Assembly: GCF_001652265.1 (NCBI RefSeq)
Contig: NZ_LWBS01000220.1
Location: 240,722 to 304,721 of the forward strand
Source of the DNA: Rhizobium leguminosarum
GTDB taxonomy: Bacteria > Pseudomonadota > Alphaproteobacteria > Rhizobiales > Rhizobiaceae
Length of the DNA: 64,000 bases
Direction of reading: 5' to 3'
Shown here one piece after another: positions 9,067 through 16,726 of this stretch. The notes below the pieces were generated by a model. That model searched no databases, was not told the DNA's origin, and saw only the letters and a list, made by a program, of their open reading frames with translations. Position 1 is the first letter of the stretch. Every line of letters begins with the position of its first letter. The position numbers and the translations under genes were made by a program.

Positions 9067-9753
9067 TCAGTAGCAGGGCGGATACGGATAGTAGCCGCAA
9101 GGGGGGTGATAGTAGTATGGCGCGGAAGCCGCCGCCGCACCGATGGCCGCGCCGGTCGCGACCGCGGCGCCGTAGCGGGCCGCCGGGTGCGCATACCAGC
9201 CGCCATGGAAGCCGACAGCACCGACGCCGACCACGCCGACGCGCCCCATTCCGGCGCGCGCCACGAACATGTCGATGAAAAGCGAAGCCGGACCATTGGC
9301 CTTTGTGAGTTCGCCCTCGAGAACCTGGACGTCAAAGGTCAGCGTGCCGCCATCCAGCTTTGGCTTGGTCAGGACCACGATCGCGTCTTCGACGGCCGTC
9401 CCATCGCTGCTCATGACGGAGATCGTCGCGTTCGGCGGGTCGACCGCGAAGCTGTCCTTGCCCACGTCCCATTCCTTGATGAACTCGGTCGTGAGGACGT
9501 GCCCGGCCGATCGCACGGGGCGGTCGGCGAACACGATGGAGTTCGGGGTGACGCCCGTCATCGTCAGCTTGCCGTCGACCAGCGTCGCCCCGGCGGAATT
9601 GAGGACGGCGAGCGACGGCACCATCTTCGTGGCCGTGGTCGCTCCGATGGTCTTGGCGGCGGGCGCCGTGATCGCGTCTTCGGCCTGCGCCGCTGCTGCG
9701 AACGACACGAGGCAGGCTACGGCGAGAGCGCCGATCCGTATGTTGCGTTTCAT
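9067..9753 (-). CDS. Exported protein with Gly/Tyr-rich C-terminus, unknown function
   Basis: 228 residues with a signal peptide (MKRNIRIGALAVACLVSFAA, cleavage near AQA). A central beta-rich region (about 45-165) is followed by a Gly/Ala-rich, potentially membrane-interacting stretch (VGVVGVGAVGFHGGWY, AAVATGAAIGAAAASA) and a Tyr/Pro/Cys tail (YYYHPPCGYYPYPPCY). I do not recognise the family. The repetitive tail resembles that of several rhizobial surface proteins of unknown role. It lies in the four-gene run with the OmpA-like and Cys-rich proteins. Confidence 0.7.
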   Translation of the reverse strand: MKRNIRIGALAVACLVSFAAAAQAEDAITAPAAKTIGATTATKMVPSLAVLNSAGATLVDGKLTMTGVTPNSIVFADRPVRSAGHVLTTEFIKEWDVGKDSFAVDPPNATISVMSSDGTAVEDAIVVLTKPKLDGGTLTFDVQVLEGELTKANGPASLFIDMFVARAGMGRVGVVGVGAVGFHGGWYAHPAARYGAAVATGAAIGAAAASAPYYYHPPCGYYPYPPCY

Positions 9754-9771
9754 GGAGAATCCTCCTGTTTA

Positions 9772-10341
9772 CTACTTCACGAGACCGAGGTTCACGAGCT
9801 GGACGCGCCGATTGTCGGCGGCCTGCGGGTTCGCCGGATCCACGGGCCACTCCTCGCCGACGCCGATCGCGAACAGACGGTCCGGGGCGATGGCGAATGT
9901 CGTCGACAGCGCCTCCGTAATCGCGTTCGCCCGCTTCTGGCTGAGGTCCAGATTGTGCTTGGCGTCGCCCGTCGAGCTCGTGTGTCCGACGACAAGGAAC
10001 TTGTAGCGCCGCAGGTTCGGATGATGCAGGGCGTCGGCGATCATGCCGACGGTGCGATAGGATTTCGGTTCGATGGCGATGGAGTCGTTCTCGAAGTCGA
10101 TCTCGACGATGAGCTGCGACAGCTTCGAAAGTTTCTGCCAGTCAGGAAGCGCGGCGACGCCCTTGCCTGCACTCGCCGCCGCTTCTTCCATAAGCAACGC
10201 GAGGTCGATGGCCGGAGCCCCTCCCTGCAATCTGTCGAGCGTGCGCACCACTTGCGGGCCGCTCAGTTCCTGGGCGAACGGGTGGCCGGGTGCCAGCAGC
10301 AGTCCGGCGGCAAACATCGTCGCAAGTCGAAAGCTCTTCAT
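9772..10341 (-). CDS. OmpA-like peptidoglycan-associated protein
   Basis: 189 residues from the ATG at 10341, which starts a clean signal peptide (MKSFRLATMFAAGLLLAPG); an alternative ATG at 10362 adds seven charged residues. The C-terminal half (about 85-185) has the OmpA-type pattern: IEIDFENDS-like strand, ALHHPNLRRYKFLVVGHTSSTGD, LSQKRANAITEAL, FAIGVGEEWP, NRRVQL, which normally binds peptidoglycan. It has no beta-barrel of its own, so it is likely periplasmic. It follows the Cys-rich gene almost without a gap. Confidence 0.75.
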   Translation of the reverse strand: MKSFRLATMFAAGLLLAPGHPFAQELSGPQVVRTLDRLQGGAPAIDLALLMEEAAASAGKGVAALPDWQKLSKLSQLIVEIDFENDSIAIEPKSYRTVGMIADALHHPNLRRYKFLVVGHTSSTGDAKHNLDLSQKRANAITEALSTTFAIAPDRLFAIGVGEEWPVDPANPQAADNRRVQLVNLGLVK

Positions 10342-10365
10342 GATCCTGTGTCCCTTCGACATCGT

Positions 10366-10788
10366 TCACCGCCAGCCGGCGTCGGTGATGGCCTGGCCGC
10401 ACTGGCCTTCGTTCACGCGCGTCGCCTTGTTCAGGCAGGAAAGAATGTTGACCTCGCCCACCACGCCGCTGCAGAACTGCGCGACGTAGTGCTTGCAGAT
10501 CGCGGTGAACGACGACTGGGCGGCAAGGCGCTGCTCGATCGAGGTGGTGACGCTCGCCAGTGTCGACGTGCAGGTCGGCGAGACTTTTGCGGCATGGGCC
10601 TCGAGGCAGTTCTGGATGCGGCCGCTTCCGAGGTTCATGCCCTTGCAGAACTTCTTGATGTCGGATCCGCAGTCGCCGGCGAGCGTGCTCACCGCGTCGG
10701 CGAAGCTGATGGTGTCGGCACGGGCCGCCCCGGCGAGCGCCAGGAACGCGACCAGCGCCCCTCCTAACAGTCTGGTTCTCGTCGACAT
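10366..10788 (-). CDS. Exported cysteine-rich repeat protein
   Basis: 140 residues with a signal peptide (cleavage after ARA). The mature part has cysteines in two spaced groups: C-GSDIKKFCKGMNLGSGRIQNCLEAH, then ICKHYVAQFCSGVVGEVNILSCLNKA. This pattern, C..(D)..FC....G..(R)...CL, resembles the Cys-rich GLG1-type repeat found in some bacterial periplasmic proteins. Function is unknown. It is the first gene of the four-gene run, and the shared upstream element lies 83 bases before its start. Confidence 0.7.
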   Translation of the reverse strand: MSTRTRLLGGALVAFLALAGAARADTISFADAVSTLAGDCGSDIKKFCKGMNLGSGRIQNCLEAHAAKVSPTCTSTLASVTTSIEQRLAAQSSFTAICKHYVAQFCSGVVGEVNILSCLNKATRVNEGQCGQAITDAGWR

Positions 10789-10870
10789 GCTACCCCCATC
10801 GTGAACGATTGATCGTCGGAGAAACTTTCCGCACGTATCTGGTGCGCTTTCGGGGGAGAGAAGGGAAGTA

Positions 10871-10883
10871 TGTTACCGTTACA
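10871..10883 (-). promoter_or_regulatory. Shared upstream element, site 1
   Basis: TGTTACCGTTACA on the plus strand; read toward the minus-strand genes it is GTGTAACGGTAACATAC followed by TTCCC. It lies 83 bases upstream of the Cys-rich gene. About 60 bases around it are nearly repeated at site 2, including GGTGC...GGGAAGTATGTTAC...GACCGTAG. Confidence 0.6.
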
Positions 10884-10935
10884 CGGACCGTAGGAGACGG
10901 CGTTCAACGCGTCGCCGCAGCGATGGATGTGGAAG

Positions 10936-11469
10936 CTACTCGCCGCGGTCTGGCGGCCCATCCTCCACGGCGTTCCCGAAGCGATCCAATTCGAGCGAGT
11001 AGCAGAATAGTCCGAACAGCGTCGCCGCGACATACAGGCTCTTCACGAACGCCTGGGCGAATGGCGGGAAGGCGTCGAGTTCCGGCAGATGCCTGAAGAA
11101 GATGGCCGAGAAGAGCGCACCGCCGAAGAAGAAGCTGACCCGGCTGGCGAAGAAGAGCAGATGCGCCACGAAGACGCTGTGAAACGGCGACGTGACCTGC
11201 ACCCATTTCAGCCGTATCCAGTAGAAGCAATGGAGCAGCGCGGCGCTGGCAACAATCCCGACCTGGTCAGAGAGAGCGAGCATCTGCCGTTCGCCGAGGT
11301 GGGTGACCAAGCCATGAAAGATAGGGAACACGATCCAGAACAGGGTCAGGGCCGCGGCGGTCTGAGCGGCGAGGAGACCCATGTAGACCCATGGTGCCGA
11401 CGGCCCTGATCTTGACTTCAACTCCGCCTCCCACTGCAGTCCTGCAGATCGTTGGTACGGTGAGAACAC
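10936..11469 (-). CDS. Multi-pass membrane protein, unknown
   Basis: 177 residues with four hydrophobic segments (about 27-50, 68-85, 97-120, 140-162). No motif I recognise. It sits alone between the four-gene run and the DUF1254 gene, with the site-1 element downstream of it rather than upstream. A polar N-terminus (MFSPYQRSAGLQWEAELKSR) and an acidic C-terminus are predicted cytoplasmic. The start is the first ATG of the frame and is not strongly supported by a ribosome site. Confidence 0.6.
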   Translation of the reverse strand: MFSPYQRSAGLQWEAELKSRSGPSAPWVYMGLLAAQTAAALTLFWIVFPIFHGLVTHLGERQMLALSDQVGIVASAALLHCFYWIRLKWVQVTSPFHSVFVAHLLFFASRVSFFFGGALFSAIFFRHLPELDAFPPFAQAFVKSLYVAATLFGLFCYSLELDRFGNAVEDGPPDRGE

Positions 11470-11658
11470 AAGCCAGAAGGCACAGGCCGTGGCTGATGCC
11501 GACGACGGTCTCTTGCGCGGTGCAACTTTCCTGACAATGCCGATCCGATGGCAGTCGGATCGCCATTGGAGGCGAACGACGTCTTTCTCTTCGCTGCCAA
11601 CGCTAAAGGCGCAGCTCCGGAAACCAACTGGAGATCAGATAGGGCGGCAGGTGCCGCA

Positions 11659-13206
11659 TTATTTCACCAGTTCGATCTCGTTCGGACGCCAGGTCTTGTC
11701 GATCCAGGGTTCCATTGGCCCGTACATCCGCAGGAGTGGGAACCAGCTCTTGCCGGCGACGGTCTGAAGCCAGTTGCCCTCCTTGCCTTTCGGCGCTTCG
11801 GGAGCAAAATAGACGTCGTAGGACCCGTCCGCGTTCTGCTTCATTCCCTTGTCCTGGCTGCCGACAGTCGGGAACTTCTGGCTCGTCTGGAGTTGCGAGC
11901 GGGTCTGGGTGTCGTAAAGTGTGACGGCCCAGAAATCGTTCACAGGCACATTCGGCGGCAGGTGCAGCCTGTAGGTCTTGGAGCCGTCAAGCGGCTTCTT
12001 GTCGGCATCGAGACTGGCCATGGCGTAGTCCGACCCAGCCCCGGCCGTTGTGACCGCCATGGAAGGAGTCACGCCGCCAGCATTGAAGTAGAACAGAACC
12101 CTAGCACTGAGGTCCATGGCCCCGTCCGCCTCGAAGGAGGTGTTCTTGTTCGCAAATCCCATTATCCAGGAACTGTCGGTGTCGGGATAGATCTGGACTC
12201 CGCCGATGCGCGGATAGGCGGTGATCACGCGCGCGGTCGCGTTGCCCAGCGTGCCCGCTTCGGTCAGCAGCTTCTTCATCCGGTCGTCTGGCTCGAACTT
12301 CTTGCCCTTGACGATGCCGATCGAGGCGATCTCGCCGCGGACTTCGGGTCCGATCGCACCGACCGGCTCGCGCTGGATGATCGCGTCAAGAATCTCGAAG
12401 TACTGCAGGTCGTTTGGGAAGACCGTGTTGAAAGCCTTGCCCGAGACGTTGACGTATTCGGTCGGCGGCGGATTGGCGGCGTCCCTGAGCGGGTAGATCT
12501 TCAGGCCGGAGGTGATGTTCTTGACCGCCGGCTCCAGGCCGTCCTTCACAAAGCCGCGCAGGAACAGGAAGTTCCTGTTAGTCGAGGGCTTCAATATGAA
12601 ATAACCGTCAGGCAGCTCACCGTCGTAGCCCGGCGGCAGCACGAGGTACTTGCCGCCCTTGCCCTTGTCCGGGCCGGTGACGCCGATATTGCCGACAAAT
12701 CTCTGCCAGGAATCATCGAGGAAGCCGAGCATCCCAGGCGGCACTTCGATGACCGTCGGGCCGTCCTTGGCGAGATCGGTTCCGGAATACGCGTAAAGGG
12801 TCGAGGTGTTCGCCGTCACGACAAGCGTCGCCGAATCCATCAACTTCTCGAACACTGCGATCTTGTTCGGCGCGTTGGCGCCCTCGTTCGCAAGTCCGTC
12901 GAGGATGCTGTTGATCGACACGGCGCCGAGATTGTCCAGAAAGACGTCGGTTGCACGCATTCTGTCGAGGTTGTCGTAGACAGTCTGGACCGTGTTTCCG
13001 ATCGGTATGCCGTCGAAGAACTCCAACGGGCCGATCGAAGTGTCGACCTTGTCGGGGATCGAGATCGCCTTCAGTTCAGCCTCGCTGACGTCCGCAAGCG
13101 CCCACTGCGGCGTCGCCACGCCGGCGAGGGCTGAAGCGACGAGGAATCCTCCGAGTTTCCTTGCCAGCGATCTGGCGACTGCGACAGTTTTGCTTGAGCG
13201 TCTCAT
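11659..13206 (-). CDS. DUF1254/DUF1214 exported protein
   Basis: 515 residues from the ATG at 13206; the frame is open further upstream but the signal peptide (MRRSSKTVAVARSLARKLGG, then FLVASALAGVATPQWALA) begins here. The N-terminal two-thirds fits DUF1254 (IPIGNTVQTVYDNLDRMRATD, NTSTLYAYSGTDLAKDGPTVIEVPPG, GPDKGKGGKYLVLPPGYDGE) and the C-terminal third fits DUF1214 (YRLHLPPNVPVNDFWAVTLYDTQTRS, WLQTVAGKSWFPLLRMYGP). These are widespread secreted proteins with no settled function. The shared upstream element, site 2, lies about 165 bases before the start. Confidence 0.85.
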   Translation of the reverse strand: MRRSSKTVAVARSLARKLGGFLVASALAGVATPQWALADVSEAELKAISIPDKVDTSIGPLEFFDGIPIGNTVQTVYDNLDRMRATDVFLDNLGAVSINSILDGLANEGANAPNKIAVFEKLMDSATLVVTANTSTLYAYSGTDLAKDGPTVIEVPPGMLGFLDDSWQRFVGNIGVTGPDKGKGGKYLVLPPGYDGELPDGYFILKPSTNRNFLFLRGFVKDGLEPAVKNITSGLKIYPLRDAANPPPTEYVNVSGKAFNTVFPNDLQYFEILDAIIQREPVGAIGPEVRGEIASIGIVKGKKFEPDDRMKKLLTEAGTLGNATARVITAYPRIGGVQIYPDTDSSWIMGFANKNTSFEADGAMDLSARVLFYFNAGGVTPSMAVTTAGAGSDYAMASLDADKKPLDGSKTYRLHLPPNVPVNDFWAVTLYDTQTRSQLQTSQKFPTVGSQDKGMKQNADGSYDVYFAPEAPKGKEGNWLQTVAGKSWFPLLRMYGPMEPWIDKTWRPNEIELVK

Positions 13207-13370
13207 GTTTCGACCTCCTGTGTTTGTTGCCTGCTTTGCTGGCGGGCGGATGCGCCACGCGCGCGACATCCAGGCGGATGTGCGAAGGTGGAAATTTGTC
13301 GGTTTAAAGTCCTCGTCGGATGCGTTCCCGGCACACATCTGGTGCTCTTCCGGCGGCGCGAAGGGAAGTA

Positions 13371-13383
13371 TGTTACGGTTACA
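13371..13383 (-). promoter_or_regulatory. Shared upstream element, site 2
   Basis: TGTTACGGTTACA on the plus strand, read toward the DUF1254 gene as GTGTAACCGTAACATAC. The flanks match site 1 over roughly 60 bases. Confidence 0.6.
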
Positions 13384-13420
13384 CGACCGTAGCTTACCGC
13401 GAGGCGCCCCGCGGCTTCGG

Positions 13421-14197
13421 CTAGAACTTCACCGCCAGTCGCGTGAAGACGCCATGCTGGGTGGCGTCGTACTGGAAGCCACCGTCCTCGTAGTCGGTGT
13501 AGAGCGCCTTGTAGCCGAAAGACGAAGCGAGAGTGTCCGTCCAGTTATAGCCGACCGTCGCGGTGCCCTGCAGCGTGATGTTCGAGGCGACGCCAAAGCC
13601 GCCGACGTCGGCCATCACGTCCACGAACCATTTGCTGTTGACGTCATAATGCATCGTGAGCCCGACGATCGGATCGGTCCAGCTTTGCGAACCGCTGCGG
13701 TCGATCTCCGGGAAGAACACGGGATCGATCCCGAGTTCCACCTTGTTGTGCTGGTGGCGAAGTCCGCCCGTCGCGTAGAGCTGCATGTTCGCGATGTTGA
13801 CCGGCAGCTCGTAGCCGACAAGGGCCGTCGCCACGATCTGCGTCTGCTCGAAGTCGGCCGTTCCGCCGAAGGGGCCGAAGTCGGCGTCGGTCGAAATCTT
13901 GGCCCACATGACGTCCGCATACAGAAGCCAGCTATCGCCTGCTGCTTGAAATGATCCTGCGAACACGCCGTCCAAATCCTCGAGGACGTCCAGAGGCGAG
14001 ACGTCGACCGCGGCCGCCGGGAGGCCGCGCACGCCGATGTCGCCATGCAAACCTGCCAACCAGCCGTCGAACGTGAACTGGAACTTCCATCCGCTGTCGA
14101 CGACGACCGGTCGAGGTTCCGACACGTCTGCGGCGGCCGCGGGTGCCGTCGCCAGGGCCAGAGCCAACCCGAAATGGACGCTTTTCATTTCGATCAT
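13421..14197 (-). CDS. Outer-membrane beta-barrel protein
   Basis: 258 residues with a signal peptide (IEMKSVHFGLALALATAPAAA). The mature protein alternates hydrophobic and polar residues in strands, has many aromatic girdle positions (WKFQFTFDGWLAGL, SWLLYADVMWAKI, WFVDVMADVGGFG) and ends in FTRLAVKF, a C-terminal Phe signal for outer-membrane assembly. It belongs to the general porin-like/OmpW-size barrels; I cannot name a substrate. Site 3 of the shared element lies about 90 bases upstream. Confidence 0.75.
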   Translation of the reverse strand: MIEMKSVHFGLALALATAPAAAADVSEPRPVVVDSGWKFQFTFDGWLAGLHGDIGVRGLPAAAVDVSPLDVLEDLDGVFAGSFQAAGDSWLLYADVMWAKISTDADFGPFGGTADFEQTQIVATALVGYELPVNIANMQLYATGGLRHQHNKVELGIDPVFFPEIDRSGSQSWTDPIVGLTMHYDVNSKWFVDVMADVGGFGVASNITLQGTATVGYNWTDTLASSFGYKALYTDYEDGGFQYDATQHGVFTRLAVKF

Positions 14198-14286
14198 GCA
14201 ACAGTCCCCGATCTTCCATGGCTCCGGCGATCGCCGGAAATAATTCCCGGCGCAAGGGATAGCCGATCACGCCGGAAGCACCCGTG

Positions 14287-14299
14287 TGTTACCGTATCC
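14287..14299 (-). promoter_or_regulatory. Shared upstream element, site 3 (weaker)
   Basis: TGTTACCGTATCC on the plus strand; read toward the barrel-protein gene it is GGATACGGTAACACAC. One half is degenerate compared with sites 1 and 2. Confidence 0.45.
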
Positions 14300-14314
14300 G
14301 ATTGTCCCCGCGGA

Positions 14315-14653
14315 CTATTGGCGTGACCATTTCTGCGACTCGCAGACGACCTTCATCACGCAGCCTTTGAGGGTGACCGTGTCGCCGGAGACGCTGATGG
14401 TGCCGTCGTAGGTCTTCTTCGCGTCGGGATCGGTGATCTTGCCGGAATAGCTGCCGCCGTTGCCCTCGAACGCGCCGATCTTCTCGCCGGTATGCTTGCC
14501 GCTCTTCAGCGTGATGCAGAAACCGCCGCCGCACGGCTCGATCGAGGCGGTGTCGCCGAGCGTCGTCTTCCAGTTTCCGACGATCGGCTCGGCTGCGCTC
14601 GCCAGTCCGGTCGACATCAGCAGCGCTGTGACGGAGATCAGGATGGGTTTCAC
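14315..14653 (-). CDS. DUF2147-type exported protein
   Basis: 112 residues from a GTG at 14653 preceded by GAGGACC; the frame is open 18 codons further upstream but that part lacks a signal. Signal peptide PILISVTALLMSTGLASA. The mature part reads PIVGNWKT...CGGGFCITLKSGKHTGEKIG and DPDAKKTYDGTISVSGDTVTLKGCVMKVVCESQKW, as in the small DUF2147 proteins, a lipocalin-like beta-barrel family of unknown role. It shares a divergent gap (site 4) with the plus-strand genes at 14839. Confidence 0.75.
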   Translation of the reverse strand: MKPILISVTALLMSTGLASAAEPIVGNWKTTLGDTASIEPCGGGFCITLKSGKHTGEKIGAFEGNGGSYSGKITDPDAKKTYDGTISVSGDTVTLKGCVMKVVCESQKWSRQ

Positions 14654-14740
14654 GGTAAGGTCCTCGCATGGCTGGCCCGCCACCGGGCCGATGACCGAAT
14701 GGACCACACATGCGCTGCCGACCGCAAGAAACTCGCGGTG

Positions 14741-14753
14741 TGTTACTGTAACC
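14741..14753. promoter_or_regulatory. Shared upstream element, site 4, in a divergent promoter gap
   Basis: TGTTACTGTAACC. It lies 88 bases before the DUF2147 start and 86 bases before the start at 14839, so it could serve both directions. Confidence 0.6.
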
Positions 14754-14838
14754 TACATGGTCTCGGCCGGGTTCTGTGTCATCTTCACGACGACGACGCG
14801 ATGTGCGCCCCCGCGTCGTCTGGCCGGGAGCCGATGCA

Positions 14839-15105
14839 ATGGAATACGACACGGAGTTCGCCAAGCGCAGGTTTCCCGAGCAGACGCTGGAGATCGAAGC
14901 GCTTGCCTCCCGCAATGAAAGCTTCCGGGAACTGTGCAACGACTTTTCCATCGCGGACCAGCTCGTGCGGGACTGGCAGTCGTCTACGGCTCCGGAGCGG
15001 GACGCACGTTATGCCGAGGCGCTGGAACTCATGGACGGCCTCGCCGCGGAAATCCACACGATGCTGGACTTTGCCAAGGTCGTTCCATTCCCGGTCGCCA
15101 GATGA
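14839..15105 (+). CDS. Small cytoplasmic protein, unknown
   Basis: 88 residues from the ATG at 14839 with GGGAG upstream; the frame is open a little further but that part is Arg-rich. It begins MEYDTEFAKRRFPEQTLEIE and is mostly helical, acidic, without signal or membrane segment (ALASRNESFRELCNDFSIAD, RDARYAEALELMDGLAAEIH). I do not recognise it by a firm family name, though short proteins with this RNESFRELCxD pattern recur in alphaproteobacteria. It precedes the DUF4105 gene by 50 bases, probably in the same transcript. Confidence 0.65.
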   Translation: MEYDTEFAKRRFPEQTLEIEALASRNESFRELCNDFSIADQLVRDWQSSTAPERDARYAEALELMDGLAAEIHTMLDFAKVVPFPVAR

Positions 15106-15155
15106 ATGCGCGCTCCGCATCATCGGCACTTCGGCGGCTACGGAAAAGGAACAAC

Positions 15156-16172
15156 ATGCTTCGACTGATGGCGATCATCTTGATCTTCGCGGTCGCCCTG
15201 ATCGTGGCGGCTTTGACAGCCTGGGGCTCCTTGGCGTTCTGGTATCGCCTGCCCCTGCCCGATGCCGGCCGGGCGATCGGCGCCTGCGTCTTCCTCGTCT
15301 TCGGTCTCTTCACCGTAGCAGCGCTTGCCAGCCGGCTGCGCATGAGAGCCATCCTTTCGTTCGCTGTCGTCTTTGCCCTAGTTCTCTTCTGGTGGAGCTC
15401 GATCAAGCCGGAAGCCAATGCCGCATGGGCGCCGGATGTGGCCCGTCAGGTCACGGGTCGCATCGAGGGAAATTCGCTGACCTTGACCGATGTCCGGGAC
15501 TTCGAGTGGCGAAGCAAGTCCGACTTTACGGAGCGCTGGACGACGCGAACCTACGATGTAAGCAAGGTGAGGACGGTCGACCTGTTCATGTCATACTGGG
15601 CGGGGCCGAAGATCGCGCATGTCATCTTCAGCTTCGGCTTCGAAGGCGGCGAACAGCTCGCCTGGTCGATCGAGGTCCGCCACAAGGTCGGGGGCGGGTT
15701 TTCTCCCCTTGCCGATCTCTTCAAGAACGACCCCCTCGTGGTCGTTGCCGCGGACGAACGCGACGTCGTCGGCGTCCGCTCCAACGTGCGTGGCGAGGAC
15801 GTCCAGATCTACCGGCTGAGAGCCAGTCCCGAACAGGCGCGCAACCTCCTGCTCGAGTACGTCGTCGAGGCCAACGCGCTCGCCCGGACGCCGCAGTTCT
15901 ACAACTCGATCACGACGAACTGCACGACGACCGTGGCCAAGCTGATGCGGGTCGCAGGAGACAAGGTGCCGTTCGACTGGCGGCTGATCCTCAACGGTTA
16001 TCTTCCCGACTACGCCTATGACCGGGGAGCCATCGACACGTCGTTGCCGCTGGCCCGCCTGCGGGAGATTGCCAAGATCGACGTGAGGGCGCGGGCAGAT
16101 GGATTGTCGCCCGACTTCTCGAAGGCGATCCGTCTCGGCGTGCCCTTCCCGGTCGTCGTCGCTAGGCCGTAA
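15156..16172 (+). CDS. DUF4105 membrane protein (Lnb N-terminal periplasmic domain-like)
   Basis: 338 residues from the ATG at 15156 (AAAAGGA before it). Three N-terminal membrane helices (about 2-25, 40-58, 64-82) are followed by a periplasmic domain with the DUF4105 pattern: WTTRTYDVSKVRTVDLFMSYWAGPKIAHVIFSF (split here only by reading), then YNSITTNCTTTV with the conserved Asn-Cys-Thr and FDWRLILNGYLPDYAYD. The Cys/His arrangement suggests a papain-like fold as in lipoprotein-handling Lnb proteins; catalysis is inferred, not shown. It belongs to the block sharing the GTAACATAC element. Confidence 0.75.
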   Translation: MLRLMAIILIFAVALIVAALTAWGSLAFWYRLPLPDAGRAIGACVFLVFGLFTVAALASRLRMRAILSFAVVFALVLFWWSSIKPEANAAWAPDVARQVTGRIEGNSLTLTDVRDFEWRSKSDFTERWTTRTYDVSKVRTVDLFMSYWAGPKIAHVIFSFGFEGGEQLAWSIEVRHKVGGGFSPLADLFKNDPLVVVAADERDVVGVRSNVRGEDVQIYRLRASPEQARNLLLEYVVEANALARTPQFYNSITTNCTTTVAKLMRVAGDKVPFDWRLILNGYLPDYAYDRGAIDTSLPLARLREIAKIDVRARADGLSPDFSKAIRLGVPFPVVVARP

Positions 16173-16187
16173 CGTACAGTAACATAC
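16169..16187 (+). promoter_or_regulatory. Shared upstream element, site 5
   Basis: GTAACGTACAGTAACATAC, followed by GAAGGGAA. It lies about 90 bases upstream of the start at 16278 and overlaps the stop of the DUF4105 gene. Confidence 0.55.
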
Positions 16188-16277
16188 GAAGGGAATCGCG
16201 ATGATTGAGGCATGGTCCGACCTGTCAGGAATTCGCTAGGCGAAGTTTCGATTATGCCCTTAACCAGGACCAAACTC

Positions 16278-16652
16278 ATGAACCTCATCAAGCACTTTCA
16301 GAACGCCGCGACGGCTGCGGCCCTCCTGATGATGGTGGCCGCGCCGATGCTCGCTCCGACCCCGGCCGAAGCCCGCCGTGCGGTGGTAGGCTGCGGAGCG
16401 AGAGGATGTGCTGCCGTCGGCAATCGCGGCGCCGTCGTGGTCCCTCGCGCGCCCGTCAGGCGCGGTGTCGTCGTCGTGAATCCTCGCCGCTATTGGCCCG
16501 CCGGTGGTGCGATCGCGGCTGGAGCCGCCATCGGCTTCATTGCGGGTGCCGCGGCGGCCTCGGTCGCCGGGACGCCGCCGAAGTCCGGCATGTGCTGGTA
16601 CTATACCGACAGCACCAAAAAGACGGGTTTCTGGGACGTCTGCCCACGATAG
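16278..16652 (+). CDS. Small exported Ala/Gly-rich protein, unknown
   Basis: 124 residues from the ATG at 16278, preceded by AGGACC and opening a signal peptide (NLIKHFQNAATAAALLMMVA, cleavage after AEA). Other in-frame ATGs lie at 16254 and 16212. The mature part has an Arg/Val-rich segment (VVVPRAPVRRGVVVVNPRRYW), a Gly/Ala membrane-like stretch (AIAAGAAIGFIAGAAAASVA) and a Cys/Trp tail (GMCWYYTDSTKKTGFWDVC). Similar to the Gly/Ala-rich exported protein at 9067 in build, not obviously in sequence. Function unknown. Confidence 0.6.
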   Translation: MNLIKHFQNAATAAALLMMVAAPMLAPTPAEARRAVVGCGARGCAAVGNRGAVVVPRAPVRRGVVVVNPRRYWPAGGAIAAGAAIGFIAGAAAASVAGTPPKSGMCWYYTDSTKKTGFWDVCPR

Positions 16653-16726
16653 CGCTCGACGATCTGCGTAAGCATCGAGCACGTCGTTCGATTTGAGCAG
16701 TTAGCGGTGATGTAGCCGGAATACCG

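Noticed and set aside
9052..10767. 571-codon plus-strand open frame across the OmpA/Cys-rich run
   Set aside because: Arg/His/Asp-rich composition without domains; it is the shadow of well-supported minus-strand genes with signal peptides and overlaps three of them.
11548..13134. 528-codon plus-strand frame opposite the DUF1254 gene
   Set aside because: Antisense shadow; the minus-strand frame has clear DUF1254/DUF1214 blocks and a signal peptide.
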